Assembly (NCBI GenBank): GCA_935421135.1
Contig: OW285191.1
Coordinates: forward strand, 5,279,504-5,343,503
Length of the DNA stretch: 64,000 nucleotides
Reading direction: 5' to 3'
Origin: Bugulina stolonifera
Taxonomy: Eukaryota > Bryozoa > Gymnolaemata > Cheilostomatida > Bugulidae
In this document: positions 35,501-44,034 of the stretch, piece after piece
How the letters are laid out: each line of letters starts with the position of its first letter
How positions within the stretch are numbered: position 1 is the stretch's first letter
Made by a program: the position numbers and the translations under genes
Notes under the pieces: model-generated
Seen by the model: only the letters and a program-made list of their open reading frames with translations
What the model was told of the DNA's origin: nothing
The model's database searches: none

Positions 35501-36528
35501 GTTAACCCGACATCTCTTTCTCCACTAGAGAACACATCACTGTAGTTGGTCAACAGCTTAGCAATGGCTTGCTTCTGGTGTGGTTGACTACAGGTGACAG
35601 TCGCTTGTTGATAGAGTGCTTCCAGATGCTGTGGTAAGACACTGGACTCCATGTTGGAATCCGGACCTGACTCAACACCTGAAACTGAGTCCTGTTCCAC
35701 TAGTTGACTCGGTTCTACACTGGTGAACGTCCCTAGGACAGTACCGGCTGGTACCGTCTTCGTTTGGTTGGACGGATTTATGACTCTGACTAATAAACTT
35801 CTGCCCTCGCCACAAGTATTAATGCTAGAAGCTAATGCAAGGTTGAACCTAGTCACAGCATTACTGTCTTCTACAATACCCATCGGCGAGCTCACAGGAT
35901 TGGTAAGTCTGCATTTCACTATTTGCTCTGAACAGGGAGAAATCCTCGCTACGGAAAGTACTTGAACTTTACTCGTAAATGAGACTCCGTCTTGGTTGGT
36001 ACAGGTGAGGCTTTTACTGTTCATCACTAAGGTAGACTGACTGAACTGAATGTGGCAAGTGTTGTCGCGGAGAAATGGCATCCCCAAAATGACATCTGCT
36101 TCAATTTCAGCAACCACCATATTGACTATGGCCGTCTCGGACCGGAGCCGAATAGACAGCTCAATCTGACCATGGAACGGTAAATTGGACCCATCGGCCA
36201 GCACTAAGTTTTTTTCAAATGGACCAATGGTGTCCTTGATATGCCTGGGCAACTGGTCAAAGACCCTCTTCGCCAGAAGATTCAGGGTACTGCCAGTATC
36301 GAGCATGACCATGACAGAATTACCCGAGATCTTTCCGGGAAGGTATAGAGCCGATGCAGACGTAGCCATGCTGCAGGCTTCAGCAATTCGTTTCGAACCA
36401 GCGTCTGGAAAACTAGAGCAATTAGTCCCCGTGACATCTGGCATGTGACCACACTTCCCAGAAAGCGCAGGCTCCGGAACAGGGGTAGCAGGCAGCTTAC
36501 ACCACGAAGGTCGCCTATTAGACGACAT
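32476..36528 (-). CDS. pol: G1 Pol polyprotein (PR-RT-RNase H-IN)
   Basis: 1350 codons from the first ATG; the frame is open further upstream to the Gag overlap and is entered by -1 frameshift. Domains in order: retropepsin with MLDTGST at about residue 75 and VILGMPF; reverse transcriptase at about 395-570 with LPFGLTNAPATF and the catalytic YLDD; RNase H at about 645-760 with LDTDAS, RELLA and RTDHASL; integrase zinc domain (HILSH...CQIC) at about 930-975; and integrase core with D of AIDLVGP, D of HSDRGAQF and E of VVERGN. A short C-terminal barrel-like region (GPFLVKKAF) follows, with no chromodomain seen. It copies the element RNA and integrates the DNA. No disabling change is visible. 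Confidence 0.95.
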   Translation of the reverse strand: MSSNRRPSWCKLPATPVPEPALSGKCGHMPDVTGTNCSSFPDAGSKRIAEACSMATSASALYLPGKISGNSVMVMLDTGSTLNLLAKRVFDQLPRHIKDTIGPFEKNLVLADGSNLPFHGQIELSIRLRSETAIVNMVVAEIEADVILGMPFLRDNTCHIQFSQSTLVMNSKSLTCTNQDGVSFTSKVQVLSVARISPCSEQIVKCRLTNPVSSPMGIVEDSNAVTRFNLALASSINTCGEGRSLLVRVINPSNQTKTVPAGTVLGTFTSVEPSQLVEQDSVSGVESGPDSNMESSVLPQHLEALYQQATVTCSQPHQKQAIAKLLTNYSDVFSSGERDVGLTNLVKHPIVVAPGTIPIRQAPRRLGAEKEAEGENQVQKLHQQGLIEPAYGAWSSPVVLVKKKDGSWRFCIDYRRLNYVTIQDAHPLPRIDDSLDALAGSRYFTTLDLLSGYWQVPLEDDAKEKPAFCTRSGLWRWKVLPFGLTNAPATFQRLMERVLHGLHWKTLLLYLDDVIVIGNNFDDHWDHLKEVLSRLRAAGLKLKPSKCHLFQEKVRYLGHVVSKDGVATDPEKISAIAEWLPPSNISELQAFLGTVGYYRQYVEGFASIAKPLSQLTAKGNKFQWSDECQNAFDSLKQAMVSSPVLGYPDTSQEFILDTDASLVGIGAVLSQIQGGREKVISYYSKTLQPPERNYCVTRRELLAVVKAVNHYRPYLYGRQFTIRTDHASLIWLLRRSEPSDQIARWLEVLSEFKFTIVHRVGSKHGNADGLSRRPCTDCKQCQRITRRSGGPSIEEVIADWEAEEREFSFPAVKPLNRPDDLGDEARWEVGCACPVGNTSRNTTPIGSDGQPQNHTSDDLVRAQQVPGDVATVYQAVLAQQPLDPEKVSLGNPELKKLSTMLSLLRIREDGVLVARVLGNQRPREVIVCPSTMRKDIIWNTHILSHAGIMKTLKRLQLLWYWPGMTSAVRRLVRTCQICQQAKQGGLNQYSSCGPLFAGRPWQKVAIDLVGPLPCTARGNQWILVLSDHFTRWQDAIALPNATAPVVAEALDDRVFCYFGLPEEIHSDRGAQFEGDLMSELCSLWRVTKTRTSPYHPQSNGVVERGNRTLGNALRSLLFSTGSEQNDWDKLLPHLMRALRATPHSKTQETANFLMFGRECRLPDQLVQGTSDTSITTRTLYASELQERLDTAHALLRSQQLRLVRTPDNQEALLFSPGDMVLMQYKRRKKGINPKLQPKFQGPFLVKKAFNNGTYKIQGRGTVHESQLKLFNAWDDSRGQPSQTIDPADGADSEPEDGPSRWSAFPTADIERMTVPDLGPLREDLDAGHLSDRPRRAVRHPMRLDDYVVYT

Positions 36529-36612
36529 GATGGGCTGGTCTGAGGCTAGATCTCTGTCCCGGGCCCCAATCTGCTTAGAGTCGGTTCTGGTCGTCTCCCG
36601 GTAAGAAGTTTT

Positions 36613-36663
36613 AGGTCTACTCGTTGTTTCGGGAATGGGTGGAGTAGACCTTGTTAGTTTCCC
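36613..36663 (-). promoter_or_regulatory. G1 gag-pol -1 frameshift signal
   Basis: On the minus strand the Gag frame ends ttG GGA AAC TAA, with the slippery heptamer GGGAAAC at 36663-36657 directly before the stop. After a 5-nt spacer comes a perfect 10-bp stem, AGGTCTACTC (36651-36642) with GAGTAGACCT (36622-36613), and a 19-nt loop. The -1 frame continues without a stop into pol. Confidence 0.9.
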
Positions 36664-38135
36664 AACTGCTTATCTGCAGGTGGTTTACGCATGTTGTTCT
36701 GCCGGGGACAATCCCTCATAAAATGAGAGGGGTCCCCACAGCCGAAGCAAGCTTGCCTGGTTGTCCTGCTGCCTGGCAGCCCGGTGTCTTTAGGTCTACG
36801 TCTTTGTTCCAGGGAGGATAGACGGGCCCCTTGTTGCTTGATAAGCTTACTCTGCTCTTCAAGTAGAGACATCATATTTGTCAGCACTTTCCCCAGATCA
36901 CGGTCCTTGGCTTCTTCCTTGGCAGGAGGTGAAGGAGGGCTAGCCCCAACTTGTGCTAATTTATTTGCTCGTCTGTGAGGTACTGCTGGCGCTCCACTAA
37001 TTGTGTGGTAACGCTCGGCAGCCTTAATTGCTTCAGAGAGTGTTCTGGGGTGTGCCACAAGCATGTGACATCTTAGCAAAGGGTCCTCCAGGGCCCTGTC
37101 GAAGTGTTCCAGTGCCATCTGATTGGTAACCTCGGTACCGAGCGCACCATAAGCCACCCTCACCAGTCGTTCCACACGGTTACCCAGGGAGACGTAGGTC
37201 TCATCTGGGTAACGGTGCAAGGCGTGAAGCCTTTCACGAGCTTCGGTGGGTGTCAACCCGAACATGGTTACCAATCGGACAAACACTTCTTCCGAAGAAT
37301 CAGCATGACCGCACTCTCTGGCTGAACGTTCCAAGCAACTTTGGAGTTTTACTAATGTGACCTGGTCATTCCAGTGGCTTAATAGGGCCACCTGCTTGAA
37401 CTGTTTCACAAACAGGTGTACGTCCCCACTGCCATCAAATCGCGGGGGTTGTAATTCCCGGGAAGGGGCACCCACCCGCTCGACTGCATAGGTGAACTGG
37501 TTCACCAGCGATTGTAACAACTGATTAGTATCCAAATGGGAATCGGTTCCCACTGCACGAGTCTCTTCCTGTCCAGCAAGGGAAGGTGCAATGGGCGATT
37601 CTGCTAGCATTGGCTCAACTCCACACCCCAAACCACCTGGTTGCGATCTTCGCGAATCGCAGAGTGGAGTGGAATGGTGCGGCACCGGTTTAACCTGTCT
37701 GGGCGCCGGAGTGGGCGTAACTCTCCGGGGAGGCACAGGTGGAGCTGATGGGTTTCGACTAACCCTGTGCGCATCGTACACTTCCATAGCAGAAGCTGCC
37801 GGTTCCCCAAACACGATGGAGTTAAAAGGGGGCGCTGCGCCCGGCGACGCTGGAGCCGCGTGACACACAGAGCTGTTGTCCACGTATCGCCGGTAGCGGT
37901 CGTCCAAAAACTCCTCTACATCGTGGATGGCCTGACTATTTGTACAACTCCCTCTATGACTAGCTATGCTGTTATCAATAAAGGTTTCAACAACTTCAGG
38001 TGCTAAAAACGGGTTAGTTATGCTGTTATCAATAAAGGTTTCAACAACTTCAGGTGCTAAAAACGGGTTAGTACCTCTGGTCATAACATAAGAATCTAAA
38101 AATGGGTTAGTGTTCTGCCACCCAGCGGCCATCAT
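36654..38135 (-). CDS. gag: G1 Gag
   Basis: 493 codons. The N-terminus contains an 18-residue direct duplication (NPFLAPEVVETFIDNS twice) encoded by 54-bp repeats near 37964-38070. The middle is capsid-like with PRFDGSGDVHLFVKQF, ARECG and FGLTPTEARERL, all matching R1 Gag. The C-terminus has one CCHC zinc knuckle (CFGCGDPSHFMRDC), as expected for nucleocapsid RNA binding. It forms the particle that packages element RNA. Confidence 0.9.
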   Translation of the reverse strand: MMAAGWQNTNPFLDSYVMTRGTNPFLAPEVVETFIDNSITNPFLAPEVVETFIDNSIASHRGSCTNSQAIHDVEEFLDDRYRRYVDNSSVCHAAPASPGAAPPFNSIVFGEPAASAMEVYDAHRVSRNPSAPPVPPRRVTPTPAPRQVKPVPHHSTPLCDSRRSQPGGLGCGVEPMLAESPIAPSLAGQEETRAVGTDSHLDTNQLLQSLVNQFTYAVERVGAPSRELQPPRFDGSGDVHLFVKQFKQVALLSHWNDQVTLVKLQSCLERSARECGHADSSEEVFVRLVTMFGLTPTEARERLHALHRYPDETYVSLGNRVERLVRVAYGALGTEVTNQMALEHFDRALEDPLLRCHMLVAHPRTLSEAIKAAERYHTISGAPAVPHRRANKLAQVGASPPSPPAKEEAKDRDLGKVLTNMMSLLEEQSKLIKQQGARLSSLEQRRRPKDTGLPGSRTTRQACFGCGDPSHFMRDCPRQNNMRKPPADKQLGN

Positions 38136-38190
38136 CCAGTCAAATAATCACTCAACCCCAACCTAGCTAAGCAGTTAGAGCGTTCAGAAA

Positions 38191-38210
38191 TGATCCCACT
38201 GCTGCCACCA
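38191..38210 (-). other. G1 primer-binding site, tRNA-Leu
   Basis: The minus strand reads TGGTGGCAGCAGTGGGAT one base inside the 5' LTR. This differs from the R1/R2 site by one base (A for G) and again fits a tRNA-Leu 3' end. Confidence 0.8.
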
Positions 38211-38211
38211 A

Positions 38212-38737
38212 TGTAATAGACGTTGCCCGTTGTGTGCTGCCAGCAAGGCAGAGACACACAACTCTATTACTTTTGGATCCTCCTGAACGCTTGGAAATCT
38301 AACCTAGGACTCAGCCAGATGTATTGAGGCGGAGATAATTAACCAACTCTAGGGATAATGACACACCAAGGAGTGACAAGGGAACAACTAATTTCCAGAT
38401 TTAGTTCTATATTTATGTAATAAATTAGGACAAAGACAATAACAATGTAGTAATAATAAGGTTAGTAAACAATAATTAAGAATAAATTATGATACAGTTA
38501 CAAGGTTACTCAAAGATAAATATAGTTAAGAAATCGATACAATGAAAACCAGTCTCTCTTGTCTGGACGCTCTACTAGCACTGCTCATGTTCTCACAGCA
38601 GAGAGTAGCTGTCAGCTTGTAGCTATTGCTCTGGAAGCCTTGCCTTATTAATATAGCTTCTTCTGGTATTACACAAAAAGCTGTACAAAATAGCCTTCTA
38701 ATACCAGCTGGAATTCCCAAAACATGTTTCCACCACA
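38212..38737 (-). repeat. G1 5' LTR
   Basis: 526 bp with no difference from 30885-31410 seen by eye. It is followed by the ATAT target duplication. Confidence 0.9.
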
Positions 38738-39600
38738 ATATTATTATATTAGACACTACGACTCCAATTAAAATGTATATATCTCATTGGAAATTAGATT
38801 TTACTAATGGCTGGATATTAAAGGGGAAAATCACAAATTTTGAAATGATTCTAAAGTGATAGTTCGAAATCTGGTGGTTCCTGACGTCATTTCCACAAAT
38901 ATCAAAATCCGTGTTTCTATCCAAAAAATCGGTTTATCTGATTGGTCATGGGTGCATCCTTGTTGGTAGTCTAAGATCTGCAGACTTACACTGATATGTG
39001 AGGTGATTAATATATGCACCGTTAAATCCACTATATTGCTATAGCCGTGCTGTTTCCGGTAAGTTTGTGCATTCACAGTTTAGTGGTTTGCGACAGCCAC
39101 TTGTGTTTTTTAGTAATTTCCAAAGTTTTCTGCTACTTACACTTACTTGTCTTTTATACTGACTAATAGCTCACGGCATATTCTACAATGCATATTCATC
39201 TGTTGGTAAGAAATCAAATCAAGTTATATTATAATAAGTATTTGTTCATCCTTTTCTAATCATACTAGATTATTTCCCACCGACTCTGACTGACAGTCAC
39301 TGCAGTTTAGTTTCACTGAACTATAAAAAACGCTAGTAGTATAGTTACTAATCAGTTATAAGTAAATAACGTTAAACAACTTACTACAATTAATAATTAT
39401 AATTGCAATATAAAGAATTTTCTTTATATTATAATTATATTTAATAACTTGTAAACATATTTGCAATTAGAAATTATTATAATTTCTAATTTCAATTTGC
39501 TTAAAATAATTATTTATCATCAATTATGTTTGTTTTTATTTACTATGCACGTAATTAATTAATAACTGTTCTACCATGGGTTCCATTGGTAGTTCAGCGG

Positions 39601-39680
39601 AGCTATCAGTGACTCTCAGTCAGATTTGGAGCTAGCAGTGACTCTCAGTCAGATTCAGCTAGCAGTGACTCTCAGTAAGT
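39601..39680. repeat. three-copy ~30-bp tandem repeat
   Basis: The unit 'agcagtgactctcagtcagat' appears three times in a row with small differences. Confidence 0.65.
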
Positions 39681-40589
39681 TTCCGTGGGAAATATGACAT
39701 GAACACAAGCTGCAATAAAATCACTTTTATTTCTTTGGCATCAGATTGCTGTTGACTAGACACAAGACAAATGAATCACCAGTTACTGCTTACTTGCCGC
39801 TGTAAATTAATGATTAAAAGTCAAACAATCAATTGAAGGCAATGCAAATCAATATAATAATATATCATTCAATTTATTTAGTGTGTTGCTTTTACCAAAA
39901 CAGGCTAAATATAAATGATGAAAGCTGTTAGTTGGAGATGGTAAAGCAACATTTCCAAAAAAAGACAGTTCCAACAGGACGTTTCTCAACTGTGTAGATT
40001 ACATTTATTAGAATACAACTCACCGATAATTAAGTTTAATTAAATGAAAAATTAATATTAAAAAGGAAAATTAATGGGTGGGGTTAGGGGTTCACACTGT
40101 CACGGAGAGGTTTAGTTTGGAACTGTATTTTTCCCATTGTATTGGATTGCAGTACATCACTTCATCTCCATACTTTCCTGGTGTTCTATTTCTTTCTTTA
40201 CTGCCTATTTTAATTTTATTTTAATCTTGCTAATTTTCATTTCATGGCGTGCGTTCAGATAAATAAAATTAAAATAAGCAGTAAGTAAGCCCAATGACTG
40301 AAAGAAAAAAACAGAGATGCCAGACTCAGTTAATTCAAGCAACATTTTATGGCTTATTAAAAGGCTCGTTTCCAAAATAAAACTTGCAAACATCTCTGGA
40401 AAAAAACTAGTATCCTATGTATGTTTGTGCAATATTATGAATCTGTTCCACAATACTGACCATTAAGAAATTTACTTTAGCCTCAGTGACTGTGACAAAC
40501 CCTATTGATACTCTTAGCTATTCCCTATAATGGCATAGGCCTATGTGACTAAGAATATTGGGCCTACACTGTGGTGACTTGGTGACTAC

Positions 40590-40930
40590 TATATCTAACT
40601 ACTACTATTACTATTGATAATTCAACTTCTGTTGATTCTATTGATACTGTAGCTACTACTGCTACTACTGCTACTACTGCTACTACTGGACCCCCTGGTA
40701 CTACTGCGACAACTTACCACTTTTCTACGACTAACTATTATTGTAACCAACTACTACTATTACTACTGCTGATTTTAACTACTTGCATGATTACTACTAA
40801 TGCAACCATAACTAACTACTGAAATCACCGTACTACTGCTACTACACTGCTATCACTGTAACTTACTGCTAACTACTACTATAAGTAACTAATCCTACTG
40901 CTAATACGAACTACAGCTAGCACCACAAAT
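40590..40930. repeat. degenerate (CTA)n tract
   Basis: Long runs of ctactactg/actactatt trinucleotides, broken by substitutions. Confidence 0.65.
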
Positions 40931-43356
40931 GGTTCTTTTATTTTGCTAGTAAACTGCTGCTGGGACTACTAATACTGACGATAGTGGGCATACTATCAAT
41001 GTTCAGTTGATACTAACACATACAGCTTGTTGACTTGTGTTGTAGGATGTTGCAGTGTCTGCTGCAGTTGGACCACCAGATGCCGATATGCTCTCTTACT
41101 TTATTCTATGAGTTTGTAGTACTGAAGCACTAATGAGCTTTACCATGCACTAGCCGATGCTTTCAAGAAAATGCAGTTTCATATCCATATAGCTCTTCAG
41201 GTAGGTAGTTGTATGAATAACTACTCGGAATCCTGTATCTTAAACATTGATGCTTTATCGGCAAAGAAGATTTAGAATCTGATACTCCTTCATAGTCTCT
41301 AACAATTTTGAATTTGGTTATTATAGTAATTACACTTACATGAATTATTCATTGTTACATATGAAGACTGTGTGTGTAGGCAGATCTATGTGCAAATGAA
41401 AGTAATACACGAGACAGTCATTTCTTGGTTGCAGATAGATTCTGGTAAGATGTTCCAGACAAAATGTTATAGCCTTGGAATATCGCAAGAGACACCGATG
41501 GAGGGTAAACTATCCAGTTCAACAGGAACAACTTTAGGAAGAAACCTCATTCATCATTGCAGTTGGTCTGGTATCCTTGCTGGCAGTCTCCTTGAGGTTA
41601 AATATTTGTCCATTGCTTTTGCATGTAGGTGCAGTAGTGGTGAAAGCTAGATAGACCTCCTTACTCCTTAGTTGGGGTTTTGGAGAAGGGGAATAAATCT
41701 AGAGAAAGCGATTTCTGTTTAAGTTTTACTGAAAAACAGAGGTTATCTCAAATTTCTCCAGTTCTGCATCTAAACAATTATTGACCTCCATGGCCTGAAT
41801 CTTGCAACCATTTGCTATCAGCCATTATGCTAGCTGTCAACATCATATGGTCAACAAGGTCAGTCTATAACTGTAGGGCTTGCCAGTGACCTCTACCTCA
41901 CCAACTATGCAAGTGTTCAACTGTTGAAACCCAGGCAGTGAAGTTGAAGTTTGATCATAACACAGTCCACTCTGCACTTTGCTGGAACTTCCTCCACTTG
42001 TACACCTCTGCTCTGACTGCTCAATACTCTCTAGCACAATCTGTTGGCTATGTTATAAAACCATAGTAGCAAATAAGTGCTACATGCTACATGGTGGTAA
42101 TCATTAGTGCTTTGCCATAGATTCAGCAGTTAAAGCTATCATAGAATCCACAGTAGCCTAGCCACCTGCAGTATAATATTTTAATGTGTACTTTTAATAA
42201 TACTATTACCAATGTTTTTCATGGGTAGCAGAGTGTCAGAAATGATTTCCAATGATATTGTGTAAACCTTTTATACATGCATGTATATGTAGATATAATA
42301 AAGAATTCGTGATTACATATGATGTTTATACAAATACAGTATGTTGTGCCATATGGTACCTGCAGCATGTACATGCACGTTCATTTGTCATACATAAGTT
42401 TTATAATGATAAAATGTATATTATATTACTGATACATGTACAGGTATAAATGCATTGTTGACAGACGATGCTAAGGTCTATGTGATTGCACTGCACTGAC
42501 AACTCAATTAATCCACTCAATTTATAAGTGCAGTCAAGAAATTGAAATGGAAGTAAGGAAAACAAATACATGTATAATTAGCATAGCATTATGTTATACG
42601 GATAATAGTATAAAGTTATCTCCCCAGGAATGGTCGATCGCCGAATCACCGGAAACCGTAGCCTCACAAAATAGTATGCCGAAATCTCAAAAAGGAGATA
42701 ACTCCTAATTTTTCAATCGTTTAGAAGGAGTTTTAATTTCACTAATTCAGGCATAAGGAGGGTCATAAAATACAAATCCTATGTTATTAATAAGAGGACA
42801 TATGTTGATTTAGTATACTGTACAATAATTGTTTGAATATCTTGTTTAGAACGGTACAAAAACTAACTTCAAAGTAGGGCACAATTTGTGAATTTCTCCT
42901 TTAATCAAGGCCACTGATGAACTGGTATTGCTTATCAAGTCGTGACAACAATGATTGTTCTTCGCCGAAACCCACGGCTTCTTGCGTACCGAGCCTTTAA
43001 ACTGATAATCAGAAATGTAGCCGATGTCTACATGGATTACCACTACCAACACATACATGTAGAAGGCATTTTACAGTGAGTGCATTAAGTAATACTGTTC
43101 TCCAATGTAAACGTTCTTCATTCCTACTGTATGAATTTTGTTGCAGATACCAAAGAACACCACCGTTCTAATCAATGCTTTCTATATGGCACACAACCCA
43201 GACGTCTATGAAGAACCATTCAAAATAAAACCAGAGAGATTCTTAGATGAAGATGGAAATGTTGTACCACCGGGTCATCCAGCTAGACATAAGTATGTTG
43301 TAGTGACACCTACATGTATATGTACATTTAATTAAAATTAGCCTATTATGCAATAT

Positions 43357-44021
43357 TGTAATGGTTTCTGTGTTTTGGTGCGGTCGTCCTTGGACGACTA
43401 TCGACCCAGAAATGAAGTGCCTATGAGTGGTAATAGGACTTCGCATTAGATGAAAGATCGAGCGGTCTCAGTAGCCCAAATACTACCAAAGACGACCCAT
43501 CTGATCTCAAGTCCGACCTTCAGACTATACAATGAAAGAGGGTGATCCGACCTAGTAGGCAGTTCGCTATGCGAATGACCAGGCAAAAGGAAGTGAAAGT
43601 CTCTGTATCAAGTATAGATGTGACTTTATTGAAAGCCAAGCGAAGACTGAGACAATGAACAGTAAAACAATGCCCTTTATATAGTATAAGGACTTCCGGC
43701 CGACGTAAGGTCGGGAAAAGACGACGTGTGGTCGTCCGGAAGTTGCGCAACAAGATGGCCGCCGGAAGCCCGACGGCCGACCCAATATAAGTCGGGTTCT
43801 ACAAAAGTTGCTTAAAATGGTCCAATTCATGTACAAAATGAATATCAATGGATTCTGAGAGGTCGGGCCTCTGTACATGGGAATAAAAGGCATTAAAAGA
43901 CTTAGATATAATCATATAGTTATATACAACAATATAGGAGTAAGGTACAAGCAGGTATATACAATTATATGCACACAAGAATGAGTGTCAGATGTAACAT
44001 ACGACTTGGTGTACCATCACA
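43357..44021 (-). repeat. R2 3' LTR
   Basis: 665 bp, TGTAATGG...CCATCACA on the plus strand, followed by tagcccccc, the complement of the conserved purine tract. Confidence 0.85.
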
Positions 44022-44034
44022 TAGCCCCCTCACA

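Larger units (their letters stand above)
30885..38737 (-). mobile_element. Ty3/Gypsy LTR retrotransposon G1, complete
   Basis: 7853 bp flanked by ATAT. The LTRs are 526 bp (30885-31410 and 38212-38737); I found no difference between them by eye, so the insertion is recent. On the minus strand the order is LTR, tRNA-Leu primer site, gag, pol (PR-RT-RH-IN), about 1 kb non-coding with three ~105-bp repeats, polypurine tract, LTR. Both ORFs are open over their full length and are joined by a -1 frameshift signal, so the element may be active. There is no envelope ORF. It lies antisense in P450-B intron 8. Confidence 0.95.
38738..43146. other. P450-B intron remainder, no gene recognised
   Basis: AT-rich sequence with three ~30-bp 'agctagcagtgactctcagtcag' repeats (39601-39680), a degenerate ctactact tract (40590-40930), and a 10-bp inverted repeat agttatctcc/ggagataact at 42614-42703 that may be a tiny foldback element. 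Possible exon-like fragments at 41050-41650 have in-frame stops and resemble nothing I recognise. Confidence 0.45.

Noticed and set aside
41372..41650. 92-codon ORF with exon-like look
   Set aside because: No recognisable motif, neighbouring frames have stops, and no clear splice context; left as unassigned.
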